A DNA stretch of 64,000 nt from Ensifer adhaerens (GCF_013283195.1 NZ_JABEKT010000002.1:1178001-1242000); one strand, 5' to 3'. Counted from the first letter of the stretch, positions 17,811-26,497 are shown. Notes: generated by a model from the letters alone, not told the origin. Made by a program: numbers and translations.

Positions 17811-19106
17811 TTATGCCGCCTGCGGCACCAGGGTTGACGGTACGCGCTTGGCAATGGTCAGCACCAGAAGTGCGGCCACGATGCACAGCGTTCCGGCAGC
17901 GATCAGCGCCGGTGTATAGGTTTCAAGCGAAGTGCGGCTGGCCCCCGCGAGGAACGCGGCACTCGCAGCGCCGAGTTGGTGTCCGGTAAACACCCAGCCG
18001 AAAACCAGGGCCGCCCGTTCTGCACCGAAGCGTTCCGCCGAAAGTTTCACCGTTGGCGGTACGGTTGCGACCCAGTCGAGGCCATAGAAGATCGCGAATA
18101 TCGAGAGCGTGTAGAAATTGAAGCCGCTGAACGGCAGAAACAACAGCGACAGACCGCGAAGAGCGTAGAACCAGAAGAGCAGCCAGCGATTGTCGTAACG
18201 GTCGGAAAGCCAGCCGGAGAAAACCGTGCCGACGAGGTCGAAGACGCCGATCAGGGCCAGCAAACCGGCCGCGCTGACGGCGGCGATACCGACGTCGCCG
18301 CAGATAGACACCCAATGCATCTGGATCAGGCCATTGGTGCTGAAGCCGCAGACGAAGAAGGTGGCAAACAGCACCCAGAAGGTGTTGGTCCGGGCGGCAT
18401 CGCGCAGCGCCTTCAACGGCGAAAGCAACAGGGCTCCGAAACTCTGCTTTTGTGCCGGGGCGGGGACAATTGCGCGGCCGCCGTAGGGTGCGAGACCGAC
18501 GTCCGCGGGCCGATCCTGCATGAAAAGCAGCACAAGGATGAAGGCGAAGGTGAGAACCGCGATGACGACCGTCAGCGCCGTGCGCCAGCCAATCGCCTCG
18601 GTGAGAGAGGCAAGCAGCGGCAGGAATACCAATTGCCCCGTGGCATTGCTGGCGGTCATCAGGCCGATGACGAGGCCACGCCGCTTGTCGAACCAGCAGG
18701 TGGCAATGGTGGCGCCGAGCACCAGGGCGGTCATGCCCGTGCCGACGCCCAGAACCACACCCCAAAGGGCGACCATCTGCCACAACTCAGTCATGAAGAA
18801 CGATGCGACTATGCCGCTGACGATCAGAATGAGCGCCGAGGAGACGACCTTTCTCACGCCGAAGTGGTTCATGAAAGCGGCTGCGAACGGCCCGAGCAGG
18901 CCGAAAAGAACGAGGCGGATGGCAAGCGCAAACGAGATCTCGGCATTCGACCAGCCGAATTCGGTTTCAAGCGGCTTGATCAGGACGCCGGCGGACCCCA
19001 TCGCGCCGGCGGTCGCCAGCATGACAAGGAACGTGACGACCGCAACAGCCCAGCCATAATGGATTTCGCGTCTGGCGAGATAGCGCGCAAGCACCGGTCC
19101 GAACAT
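17811..19106 (-). CDS. MFS transporter
   Basis: 431 aa with 12 predicted membrane helices and a central cytoplasmic loop near residue 200 (DRPADVGLAPYGG). The NAGPADVGLxPYG-like loop and HYGWAVAVVTFL start are typical of the oxalate/formate-antiporter-like MFS group that imports small carboxylates. The start has a GGAAGG ribosome site. It lies 38 bases downstream of a MarR gene on the same strand, so it is probably controlled by that regulator. Substrate unknown. Confidence 0.9.
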   Translation of the reverse strand: MFGPVLARYLARREIHYGWAVAVVTFLVMLATAGAMGSAGVLIKPLETEFGWSNAEISFALAIRLVLFGLLGPFAAAFMNHFGVRKVVSSALILIVSGIVASFFMTELWQMVALWGVVLGVGTGMTALVLGATIATCWFDKRRGLVIGLMTASNATGQLVFLPLLASLTEAIGWRTALTVVIAVLTFAFILVLLFMQDRPADVGLAPYGGRAIVPAPAQKQSFGALLLSPLKALRDAARTNTFWVLFATFFVCGFSTNGLIQMHWVSICGDVGIAAVSAAGLLALIGVFDLVGTVFSGWLSDRYDNRWLLFWFYALRGLSLLFLPFSGFNFYTLSIFAIFYGLDWVATVPPTVKLSAERFGAERAALVFGWVFTGHQLGAASAAFLAGASRTSLETYTPALIAAGTLCIVAALLVLTIAKRVPSTLVPQAA

Positions 19107-19144
19107 CGGCCATTTCCTTCCGTGGATCGATTGTGTTGATTGTG

Positions 19145-19540
19145 TCAGAGAGCCTGCAGCAAGGCCGTCAGTTGCGCGGAAGCTTCATTGCCGAGCTTGG
19201 CCTCTATTTCCGTCTGAACGCCGTCCCAGAGTGGGGCGCCGTCTGTAAGCACCTGCCGCCCCTTGTCGGACAGTTGGACAGCCGATTCGCGTTGATCCTG
19301 ACCGTTCGTCATCGCGACCAGCTCCATCTTTTCCAGAACCTTGACGTTTCGACTGACCGTCGAACGGTCGAGCTCTGTCCGGTGTCCCAGATCCGTCAGC
19401 GAAATGGGCTCCGCCCGCTGGATATTTCGGAGCAGGCTGAACTGCGCCAGATTGACGCCAATGGGCGCGAGCGCTTCGTCATAGAGCGACGTTACTCGCC
19501 TGGAAGCCTTGCGCAGGAGGATGCAATAACAATGTGCCAT
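19145..19540 (-). CDS. MarR family transcriptional regulator
   Basis: 131 aa winged-helix repressor of normal MarR length: HTH region ISLTDLGHRTELDRSTVSRNVKVLEKM (recognition helix near residues 58-70) and wing NGQDQRESAVQLSDKG. It is upstream of the MFS gene in a likely two-gene operon. No Shine-Dalgarno is visible; instead a 14-bp palindrome ends four bases before the ATG, suggesting autoregulation right at the start site. Confidence 0.92.
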   Translation of the reverse strand: MAHCYCILLRKASRRVTSLYDEALAPIGVNLAQFSLLRNIQRAEPISLTDLGHRTELDRSTVSRNVKVLEKMELVAMTNGQDQRESAVQLSDKGRQVLTDGAPLWDGVQTEIEAKLGNEASAQLTALLQAL

Positions 19541-19544
19541 AATG

Positions 19545-19558
19545 CGTGTATATACACG
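19545..19558. promoter_or_regulatory. Palindromic operator CGTGTATATACACG at marR
   Basis: Perfect 14-bp palindrome just upstream of the MarR start codon. MarR proteins bind palindromes of this size, so binding by the adjacent protein is the simplest reading (inference). Confidence 0.6.
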
Positions 19559-19779
19559 TTAAGCATCGACGTCAAGATCGGCACGTGGGGCAGGGGAAAT
19601 CACGCCGACAGCGTTTCCGCAATCAAAGCAGCCGAGCAATAGTCAGCCGCTTGGTCTGTCAAGGATTGTACCGTCCAGCAGGGTGTGGCTAATCCCTTGC
19701 GGGGGAGAGCCTCGCCCATCGAGCCTGGCCGAAGGCGAGGCCGGGCGTGAGGCTATCAGAAAACCGATCGGAGCTGGAC

Positions 19780-20007
19780 GTGAGAGCTGCCTTGAAACGG
19801 AAAATCATAGAGATCTGCGATCGGAAGATCGCGCAAAAGGGACCTGGCGTCGGTGTCTCGTTCTATCCGTTCTTTGCAAACAGGAACGATGACCCGGAGC
19901 TTCTGATGGAGGCGGCCGAATGGTGGATCAGGACCCATAAGCTCGACCATTTCGAGAAGGCGACGAAGATCCGTGCGTTGGTTGCCTCACCGGGTGACGA
20001 GGCATAA
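19780..20007 (+). CDS. DUF6500-like small protein
   Basis: 75 aa from a GTG start preceded by GGAG. The sequence (KGPGVGVSFYPFF, NRNDDPELLMEAAEWW, then LDHFEKATKIRALV) matches my memory of the DUF6500 family of short, cytosolic proteins of unknown function. A longer reading from GTG at 19747 is possible but adds non-conserved residues. It stands alone between the MarR/MFS pair and TerC, with a hairpin after it. No function can be given. Confidence 0.7.
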   Translation: MRAALKRKIIEICDRKIAQKGPGVGVSFYPFFANRNDDPELLMEAAEWWIRTHKLDHFEKATKIRALVASPGDEA

Positions 20008-20078
20008 CACCCATAAACGCGAAGCCGAGGGCGCGCTTTCGAGCACCCACGGTTCGTTGATTGTCAGTGGAAGGCATC

Positions 20079-20098
20079 GGCTGCCCTTGCGGGCAGCC
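20079..20098. terminator. Hairpin between DUF6500-like gene and terC
   Basis: 8-bp perfect stem GGCTGCCC (20079-20086) with GGGCAGCC (20091-20098), loop TTGC, followed by TTCT. It lies between convergent genes and can terminate either. Confidence 0.6.
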
Positions 20099-20121
20099 TT
20101 CTGGCGTAGCGCGCCCGAAGA

Positions 20122-21108
20122 TTACTCGGCGGGAACGGGCTCCCCGCGGGTCTTGACCAGGCTCCAGATCACGCCGCTCGCGATGATGGCGAAGGTGATG
20201 CCGAGCGACAGGGCGGCCGGGAATTTCTCAAGGCCAATGAGATCGGCAACAAAGACCTTCGAGCCGATGAAGATCAGGACCACAGCAAGCGCCGGTTTCA
20301 GGTATCGGAAGCGGTGGATCATCGCAGCCAGTGCGAAATAGAGCGCACGCAGGCCGAGGATAGCGAAGATGTTCGAGGTGTAGACGAGGAACGGGTCGGT
20401 GGTGATAGCGAAGATCGCAGGCACCGAGTCGACGGCGAAGATCACGTCAGCGACTTCGATCAGCACCAGCGCCATGAACAGGGGCGTGATGAACCAGACC
20501 AGCTTGCCGGTCTTCGGGTCGGCCTGCTTGACGAAGAAGTGCTCGCCATGGTGGCCTTCCGTCACGTTGAAGCGGTTGCGCATGAAACGCACCAGCGCAT
20601 TGTTAGAAATGTCCGGGTCGGCCTCCTTCATGAACAGCATCTTCAGGCCGGTCACGACAAGGAAAGCAGCGAAGATATAGAGCAGCCACGAGAATTCAGC
20701 GACAAGCGTCGCGCCCACACCGATCATGATGGCGCGCAGGACGATGACGCCGAGGATGCCCCAGAAAAGCACCCGGTGCTGATAGAGCCGGGGTACGGCA
20801 AAGAATGAGAAGATCAGGGCGATGACGAAGACGTTGTCGAGTGCCAGCGTCTTTTCGACGACGAAGCCGGTCATGTAGGCAAGGCCGGCATCTGCGCCCA
20901 GATACCACCAGACCCAGCCGCCGAAGGCGAGGCCGAGCGAAATGTAGAGAGCCGAGAGCTTGATGCTCTCGCCGACTTCGATTTCCTTGTTTTCCTTATG
21001 CAGGACACCAAGATCAAAGGAGAGGATGGCGATGACCAGCGTGATGAAGCTGAGCCACATCCAGATTGGCTTGCTCAGCCATTCGATAAACAGAAAGGAA
21101 GTATCCAC
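20122..21108 (-). CDS. TerC family integral membrane protein (Alx/TerC, probable metal exporter)
   Basis: 328 aa with about nine predicted helices. TerC family markers are FDLGVLHKENKEI, the acidic membrane motif VEKTLALDNVFVIALIF, and LIEVADVIFAVDSVPAIFA with its conserved Asp residues. Family members (Alx, MeeF/YceF-type) export manganese or protect against metal or pH stress. The start is GTG. The 170-base leader contains two hairpins but no yybP-ykoY manganese riboswitch core that I could recognise. Confidence 0.92.
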   Translation of the reverse strand: MDTSFLFIEWLSKPIWMWLSFITLVIAILSFDLGVLHKENKEIEVGESIKLSALYISLGLAFGGWVWWYLGADAGLAYMTGFVVEKTLALDNVFVIALIFSFFAVPRLYQHRVLFWGILGVIVLRAIMIGVGATLVAEFSWLLYIFAAFLVVTGLKMLFMKEADPDISNNALVRFMRNRFNVTEGHHGEHFFVKQADPKTGKLVWFITPLFMALVLIEVADVIFAVDSVPAIFAITTDPFLVYTSNIFAILGLRALYFALAAMIHRFRYLKPALAVVLIFIGSKVFVADLIGLEKFPAALSLGITFAIIASGVIWSLVKTRGEPVPAE

Positions 21109-21278
21109 GGAATAAAGCTCCGCCGGCGCAAATGTCGGATAAGGTCCGACATCGCAAGAGCGCCGGAAGCTCTCGCCAGAGGGGCCCGGACCAGCGGGTT
21201 GTTCGCTAGGTGGGAGCGCGCGGGCCGCACTTCAAGTGTCGCGCAGAATTTTTTTAAGTGTCGGCGTTGCCAATCATT

Positions 21279-22181
21279 TCAGCGGCTTCCGGTGCTTTGT
21301 CGCAATTCGGCGCTGCGCGAACGGCTCCCACAGCAATCTTTGAACTTGATACCGGAACCGCAAGGACAAAGGTCGCTGCTGCGTCGCTGCAATCGACCGA
21401 TCAGGGGCAGCATGATTGCCGATGGCAGCCACGCGGCTGCAAAGGCAGCCAGCTTGGCGGAGATGCCGGGGATGATCAGGCGTCGCCCCGCCTTGAAACC
21501 GCGCCAGGCCCGCTCGGCAACGTAATCCGCATCGACCCTTGGCAACACCTTGAAAAGCGTTACGCGATCCGCGCCGGAGCGACGGAGGAATTCTGTCGCA
21601 ACCGGTCCGGGAGCAACGCATGTCACCGTGACGCCGGTGCGGCGCAACTCCTGGTGAAGAGCGAAGGAGAATGACCGCACGTAACTCTTGCTGGCGTAAT
21701 AGAGCGCCATGCCCGGTCCGGGCATGAAACCGGCAATGGATCCAAGGTTAAGCACACCGCCACGGCCGCGCGCCACCATTGCCGGCAGGAAATGAAGCGA
21801 CAAGTCGGTGAGGGCACGTATGTTGAGGTCAATGATCCCCAGCTGCTCGGGGATGGGGAGTGTCGTTGCGCCCCCGCGCAAACCGTAGCCGGCGCTGTTG
21901 ACGAGCACATCGCATGACAGTTTGTTTGCGCTCAGGAAGCCCGCCAGGCGCACGGAAGCATCGGCCGAGAAGAGATCGAGTTCGAGGGTGAAGGCTTCGC
22001 CTCCGGCCTCGCGAATTTCGCTCGCCGCTGCCGCCAGATCGTCAAGGGAGCGTGCGACCAGAACGATCGGGGCCCCGTCGCGCGCAGCGACTTTGGCAAT
22101 CGCCCTGCCAATACCGCGTGAGGCTCCAACGACCACGATTGCCAGACGGGTTTCATCCAGTGCCTTCATGTGGTCTTCCAT
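21279..22181 (-). CDS. SDR oxidoreductase with C-terminal SEC-C zinc motif
   Basis: 300 aa. Residues 1-about 255 form a short-chain dehydrogenase: GASRGIG at 19-25, NSAGYG, and a YYASKSY active site (Tyr-x-x-x-Lys). After a hydrophobic segment the chain ends with CPCGSGIKFKDCCG (C272, C274, C283, C284), the SEC-C zinc motif known from the SecA tail. The ATG overlaps the stop of the preceding acyltransferase-like gene by one base. SEC-C tails usually mediate protein or ribosome contacts; why an SDR has one is unclear. Substrate unknown, though the SDR part resembles membrane-lipid or steroid dehydrogenase-like DltE types. Confidence 0.87.
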   Translation of the reverse strand: MEDHMKALDETRLAIVVVGASRGIGRAIAKVAARDGAPIVLVARSLDDLAAAASEIREAGGEAFTLELDLFSADASVRLAGFLSANKLSCDVLVNSAGYGLRGGATTLPIPEQLGIIDLNIRALTDLSLHFLPAMVARGRGGVLNLGSIAGFMPGPGMALYYASKSYVRSFSFALHQELRRTGVTVTCVAPGPVATEFLRRSGADRVTLFKVLPRVDADYVAERAWRGFKAGRRLIIPGISAKLAAFAAAWLPSAIMLPLIGRLQRRSSDLCPCGSGIKFKDCCGSRSRSAELRQSTGSR

Positions 22182-22951
22182 CAGAGTGCCGCCGCAGGAA
22201 CCGCTGCGCCGTGCTCTTGGCTCGACACCTCGTCAGCGACCTCACCGTTGAGGATCGCTTCGAAGCGCTCGAGCGCGCGAGCCACATTGGCGCCGTCCAT
22301 GACCCGGTGGTCGTAGTGGATGCGCACTGTCACTGTGCCGTCCTGCGCGATGCGACCGTAGTTGAATAGGGTCGTGAGGGGCGTCAGCGGATTGAGTGAT
22401 TCTGCCCCGAGACCGGAATAGACCGATAGCTGGAACGTGCCGAAATAATGCGCCCGCCGTGACCCAATATTGAGCCCAAGCCACATGAGCAGCCAGCGGA
22501 TTGGTCCCGGTGCGCGCGCGATTTTCAGGGCCCGTCGGAATTCCTTAATTTCTGTCACCGGTCGCGACCGCGCGTCGTCGATCGATGCGGCAAGTTCAGG
22601 GATGGCCCGGCGTTCCGGACATTTGATCTTGCTCAGCAGGACCACCCGCTCCCCCTCGTACTCGCGCTCATGGGCGATGGAGGCAACGCTTTCCGGATAT
22701 TCGTAGAGCTGGGGCCAGGGAAGCTTTACGTAGGCACGCCGGAGCTCCGGTGTCTCCCGGCATAGAAGCGCATATCCCTTCAGGAACAGGACGGTCCAGG
22801 ACGGCTTGTTTGACTGCGACAATCTGGCCTTTTGCAGCGGGTCGAGGTTCATCTGCCGCTGCACGGTAACGCGCGGAATCCCGATCGAAAACCGCATCAG
22901 GTCGCAGACAAGGCGCCTTGGCACCGAAAGCTTGATGGCTCGGCCTCGCAT
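22181..22951 (-). CDS. Lipoyl-less 2-oxoacid dehydrogenase E2-like acyltransferase
   Basis: 256 aa. The C-terminal IHYDHRVMDGANVARALERF carries the HxxxDG active-site motif of E2 acyltransferases (and chloramphenicol acetyltransferase-like folds). There is no N-terminal lipoyl domain or subunit-binding domain, so it is not part of a standard dehydrogenase complex and may use free CoA thioesters. The ATG at 22951 follows the ICMT-like gene after a 10-base gap; a longer start would overlap that gene. It is coupled to the SDR downstream. Pathway unknown. Confidence 0.82.
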   Translation of the reverse strand: MRGRAIKLSVPRRLVCDLMRFSIGIPRVTVQRQMNLDPLQKARLSQSNKPSWTVLFLKGYALLCRETPELRRAYVKLPWPQLYEYPESVASIAHEREYEGERVVLLSKIKCPERRAIPELAASIDDARSRPVTEIKEFRRALKIARAPGPIRWLLMWLGLNIGSRRAHYFGTFQLSVYSGLGAESLNPLTPLTTLFNYGRIAQDGTVTVRIHYDHRVMDGANVARALERFEAILNGEVADEVSSQEHGAAVPAAAL

Positions 22952-22961
22952 GATATCGCCT

Positions 22962-23543
22962 TTAGTAAAGGTAGGGGACGATGCGCTTGGTCCGCTGCAT
23001 GTAGTCACGGTACTGAATACCGAAAATCTCCAGCATCATACGCTCCTCCTTGTCGACCCTCAGAAAGAAAAGTACGGCGAACCCGAGCAGTCCCGCCAGC
23101 CCTGCCACCCAGTTGGGCAACAACAAGGCCTGGCCGACACCCATCAACATGAAGGACGTATACATCGGGTGGCGAACGAATGCGTAGGGGCCACCGGAGA
23201 TCAATTCGTGCTTGTCGCGGATCTCCAACGTGATGGACCAGTTGCGGCCGAGTTCCTTATGAGTCCTGCGAAAGACCCAAAGGGCGGAGAAGAAAACGAC
23301 CGTCCCGACGACCACGGACCACGCACTGGCGGAACGGTCGGTTGCCTGTGGAAAGCCGGTGGCGACATACATGGCGGGAACGATTGCGAGGCCGATCAGT
23401 CCTGATGCGAGCCCAAACATGTCGACGGGCGAGCGGCGGTTGCTGACGACGTTAACGCGTTTTGCGCGGCGTTCGAATGGTACGCGAATAAAGTACCATG
23501 CGATGATGCCGATCACCCACACGATCTTGCCCAGGGTGGCCAT
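22962..23543 (-). CDS. Isoprenylcysteine carboxyl methyltransferase/phospholipid methyltransferase family membrane protein
   Basis: 193 aa with about four to five predicted helices. The SAM-binding C-terminal half has GPYAFVRHPMYTSFM and the later Glu-Glu pair in DKEERMMLEIFG, the signature of the ICMT/PEMT family. Bacterial members methylate lipids or small hydrophobic molecules; prenylated proteins are not expected here. A GTG four codons upstream (23555) is an alternative start. First gene of a tight operon with the E2-like acyltransferase and the SEC-C SDR. Confidence 0.87.
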   Translation of the reverse strand: MATLGKIVWVIGIIAWYFIRVPFERRAKRVNVVSNRRSPVDMFGLASGLIGLAIVPAMYVATGFPQATDRSASAWSVVVGTVVFFSALWVFRRTHKELGRNWSITLEIRDKHELISGGPYAFVRHPMYTSFMLMGVGQALLLPNWVAGLAGLLGFAVLFFLRVDKEERMMLEIFGIQYRDYMQRTKRIVPYLY

Positions 23544-23621
23544 CGATACGATCACTTCAAATCACCGAAGCCCTTCTGCGATCTACAACTGATTGGACGC
23601 AAAGCTCTGGATTGATCGCCT

Positions 23622-24209
23622 TTAGCCTGCATTCATCTGCCTAAGTTTGGTAACGAATTCCTGTGGCCTTAGCCAGATACCGGGCGTCTTATATCCCATC
23701 GAACGGGCAATGTCCGCGACGAATGCATTGCAGTTGTAAACCGACGCCTGCCAGAATTTCGATTTGGCCTTGAGCTGCCTGATAAAGGCGACCGTTTTGT
23801 TGTACTCGGCCTCCGTCAGCATGACGCGCCAGCTTGCCGACCTGTATTCCTCCTCGAGGTCACCGTCGCTCGCTCCGGTTTCGGCGGGTACGGGCAGAAA
23901 ATGTCCGATGACATAGGGTGTCGCGCTGGCGGTTGCCGGTGCAAGTCCGGCCACTTCCGGGTTGATCATTCCGCCAGCCTTGTTCGTTCGTCCGAAAACG
24001 ACGTAAGTGTGGCCGTAACTGAGGGCGTAGCGGGATCGAAATTCGATGAAGTAACCGCTTTCGCGGACCGCACCTGCGGTCACCGCCGGTGCGTTGCTGC
24101 TACTTGAGACGAAACGCGGTTGTGGCTTCTGATCTTCTGACTGGCAGCCAGCTATCGCAAATGCGAGCCCTGCCATCAGCATTAGTCGGCCTCTCAAAAG
24201 CGGCATCAC
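23622..24209 (-). CDS. Lipoprotein with a papain/NlpC-like core, function unknown
   Basis: 195 aa. The signal peptide ends in the lipobox IAGC, so it is probably a lipid-anchored envelope protein. The mature part has SYGHTYVVFGRTNKAG (a His in a GHTYVVFG strand) and VYNCNAFVADIARSMG, an Asn-Cys-Asn helix start that resembles the catalytic Cys of NlpC/P60 or DUF4105-like proteases. The second His would be the Gly-His segment. Start GTG with AGGAG upstream; ATG is the next codon. No pathway can be assigned. Confidence 0.78.
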   Translation of the reverse strand: MMPLLRGRLMLMAGLAFAIAGCQSEDQKPQPRFVSSSSNAPAVTAGAVRESGYFIEFRSRYALSYGHTYVVFGRTNKAGGMINPEVAGLAPATASATPYVIGHFLPVPAETGASDGDLEEEYRSASWRVMLTEAEYNKTVAFIRQLKAKSKFWQASVYNCNAFVADIARSMGYKTPGIWLRPQEFVTKLRQMNAG

Positions 24210-24288
24210 TATGCGCTATCTCCTGAACTCCGATGAGCACATTTCTACTGGCCGGCAACGTCAAAGCTGATCCGCCGGCTAGAATGAT

Positions 24289-24314
24289 GTGGGAAGGACG
24301 TTCGTCCTTCCCAC
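24289..24314. terminator. Perfect hairpin downstream of the small lipoprotein gene
   Basis: 11-bp perfect stem (24289-24299 with 24304-24314), loop GTTC, 16 bases beyond the stop of the minus-strand lipoprotein gene. Confidence 0.65.
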
Positions 24315-24330
24315 CCATCCGAAGTTCAAG

Positions 24331-24462
24331 TTACTTGTAGACAGGTGCCGGTTCGGCGGCTACCGGCGGCGGCGACTTGCCTTTGCCTTTGCCAATAGTA
24401 TCGCAGCCGCTAAGGCCCACGACGGAAAGCAAGGTAACGATTACGATTAGGTTTCTGCTCAT
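24331..24462 (-). CDS. 43-aa lipoprotein
   Basis: Short gene read from sequence: MSRNLIVIVTLLSVVGLSGC then DTIGKGKGKSPPPVAAEPAP and VYK. It has a Lys/Arg-poor but hydrophobic signal, a lipobox LSGC and a Pro-rich mature tail of only 24 residues. GGAGAGG lies about 8 bases upstream of the ATG, and a perfect hairpin follows the stop. This resembles entericidin-like or other tiny lipoproteins of the envelope. No function assigned. Confidence 0.75.
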   Translation of the reverse strand: MSRNLIVIVTLLSVVGLSGCDTIGKGKGKSPPPVAAEPAPVYK

Positions 24463-24586
24463 CAAGACATCCTCTCCTTAGAATGGAATCGGTTTATCGA
24501 AGGCAACGCTTATATTAATAGGGCGTTCTACGCTTACGCCTAGTGCAAAAAGAACACATTTTGCATCGTCCGACATAAATGCGTGT

Positions 24587-25177
24587 TCAAATCACGAGAA
24601 CCTTCGTTCCGACCGGAGTGCGGTTGTACAGATCGACGATATCTTCGTTCGTCAACCGGACGCAGCCGCTCGATACTGCCTGACCAATCGTCCAGGGTTC
24701 ATTTGTTCCGTGCAGTCTGAACATGGAATCCTGCCCGCCCCGGTAGAGATACAGGGCAGCTGCTCCAAGTGGATTATGCGGCCCACCGCTGACGCCGCCG
24801 GCGTATTGTCGCAAGCGCGGTTTGCGCTCCATCATGCTTTCTGTCGGTCTCCAAGACGGCCACTCGGCCTTGCGGCCGATCGAGGCCGGTCCCTTGAGCG
24901 TACGCCCATCTTCTCCGACGGCAATGCCGTAGCGAATGGCCCGACCGCCGCCCTCGACGAGGTAGAGATAACGCTCGGATGTGTTGACGACGATTGTGCC
25001 AGGGGGTTCGTTTCCGTCATAACCGACACTTTTTCGTCGATATCGATACGACGGCCCGCCGCCGAAGGCAGAAAGGATCGTCCCGCCATATTGCTCCGCC
25101 GTTGATGTGCACCCAGATGCCGTTAATGCCAAGCTGCCGAGCAGAATCGCTCGGCGGGTAACGCCGCGACTGTCCAT
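24587..25177 (-). CDS. L,D-transpeptidase (YkuD domain) lipoprotein
   Basis: 196 aa. N-terminal SRGVTRRAILLGSLALTASGC has a twin-arginine-like start and a lipobox. The YkuD catalytic domain carries IVVNTSERYLYLV, the HGTN motif and SSGCVRL with the nucleophilic Cys near residue 175. These enzymes make 3-3 cross-links in peptidoglycan or attach outer-membrane proteins to it, a well-known activity in rhizobia. ATG at 25177 is preferred over GTG at 25183. Transcribed alone, towards the small lipoprotein gene. Confidence 0.92.
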   Translation of the reverse strand: MDSRGVTRRAILLGSLALTASGCTSTAEQYGGTILSAFGGGPSYRYRRKSVGYDGNEPPGTIVVNTSERYLYLVEGGGRAIRYGIAVGEDGRTLKGPASIGRKAEWPSWRPTESMMERKPRLRQYAGGVSGGPHNPLGAAALYLYRGGQDSMFRLHGTNEPWTIGQAVSSGCVRLTNEDIVDLYNRTPVGTKVLVI

Positions 25178-25411
25178 ATCCACCTACTAGTAAATCGGTG
25201 AGCACTGCTTCGTCTTTAACACTCAAGTGGCCTTCGGCCAAGATGCTATGCTTGGTTCCGTGGTGGAGAACGCCCCGTAATACGGATGGATCAGGGCGAT
25301 TGGACTTGGAGGGTCGCAGGGCGGCCTGACAAAACCCATGACATCCAACGAAACTTCTTGCAGCTTGTGTCTGTCTCTGGTCGATTAGAGTCGGGAACGA
25401 GGATGCATACA

Positions 25412-26167
25412 ATGAAGCTTGGCTTCGCCACGAAAGTCGCACTTGTAACCGGAGGGGGCTCCGGAATAGGTGCAGCCATTTCTCGCCAACTCGGCGAGGA
25501 AGGGGCAACGGTAGCTGTGGCAGATGTCAATGCCGATGCCGCGCGTGAAGTGGCTGCAGAAATCTGTTCGTCCGGCGGCACAGCCTATCCCTTTGAGGTC
25601 GACGTCGCCGACGCTGCGGCGGTGGAGGAATTGGTCGCGTCCGTTGTCAAGACATGCGGAGGCCTGCATCTGGCGGTCAACAATGCAGGTGTCGACGGCG
25701 TGCGAAAAGTGACGGCGGATTATGCGATCGACGATTGGCAGAGGCTGATGAACGTCAACTTGAATGGCGTGTTCTACTGCATGAAGTACCAGATTGCCGC
25801 GATGCTCGGGCAGGGTGGTGGCGCGATCGTCAACATGTCATCCATCCTCGGTTCGGTCGGCTTGCCGATGGCATCGGCGTATACCGCCGCAAAACACGGA
25901 ATTGTCGGACTGACCAAGGTCGCCGCAATCGAATATGCGAGACGAGGCATCCGCATCAACGCCGTCGGCCCCGGCTGGATCGAAACGCCTTTGGTATCCG
26001 AACGATCCGATCTGACGAGCAACCGACGTTTGGAAGCGCTTCAGCCGATGGGCCGACGGGGCACACCGGACGAAGTTGCCGCGCTCGTCTGTTTTCTGCT
26101 GTCCGAACAGGCCAGCTTTATCTCCGGTAGCTACCACCTGGTCGACGGAGCCTATACCGCCCATTAG
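25412..26167 (+). CDS. SDR family oxidoreductase
   Basis: 251 aa classical SDR: TGGGSGIG (15-22), NNAG, catalytic Ser in SSILGSVG, YTAAKHG (Tyr-x-x-x-Lys), and VDGAYTAH at the end. The ATG at 25412 has ACGAGG nine bases upstream. It is a single gene divergent from the L,D-transpeptidase. NAD(P)-dependent oxidation of an alcohol is expected; the substrate cannot be read. Confidence 0.9.
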   Translation: MKLGFATKVALVTGGGSGIGAAISRQLGEEGATVAVADVNADAAREVAAEICSSGGTAYPFEVDVADAAAVEELVASVVKTCGGLHLAVNNAGVDGVRKVTADYAIDDWQRLMNVNLNGVFYCMKYQIAAMLGQGGGAIVNMSSILGSVGLPMASAYTAAKHGIVGLTKVAAIEYARRGIRINAVGPGWIETPLVSERSDLTSNRRLEALQPMGRRGTPDEVAALVCFLLSEQASFISGSYHLVDGAYTAH

Positions 26168-26497
26168 GCGCCAAACCGGGTCTCGGTTCGGGTGGTAATC
26201 ATGCGACCGTCGCGCGGGCGGATCAAATTTCTCGGTCGAAAATCGGACCAGCTGCGCCGCGGCTGAAGCTGCAGTTTTACATGTCCCATCATCGCCGGGC
26301 CTCGTTCGCCGAGGTCGGCGGCGGGCCTCGGTGGGAGCCACAAAGCCGCCGCTCAATGGTCAGAAAATTACCCTATCGCTGCCGCAACGGTCCCTTTCGA
26401 GGGTTTCATTGTCCGTGACGTTCCACATGCATTCCGTCTGAAGGAGCAATTGAGCACGGCGCTAGATCGCCGCAGAACACGTCACAAAGGAATAGAC
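26168..26497. other. Non-coding gap between SDR and DUF4168-like gene
   Basis: 330 bases with GC-rich repeats of GGCCTCG type that can fold, but no convincing gene on either strand. The last 60 bases must hold the promoter of the next gene; no clear -35/-10 pair stands out. Confidence 0.5.

Noticed and set aside
16520-17989. Long overlapping open frames on both strands in the TRAP and transporter regions
   Set aside because: These are frame shadows of GC-rich genes, with Arg/His/Asp-rich composition and no family similarity.
21109-21278. Leader of the TerC gene as a yybP-ykoY manganese riboswitch
   Set aside because: It folds into two small hairpins (around ATGTCGGA and AGAGC on the minus strand), but I cannot find the conserved riboswitch core sequences, so I do not call it.
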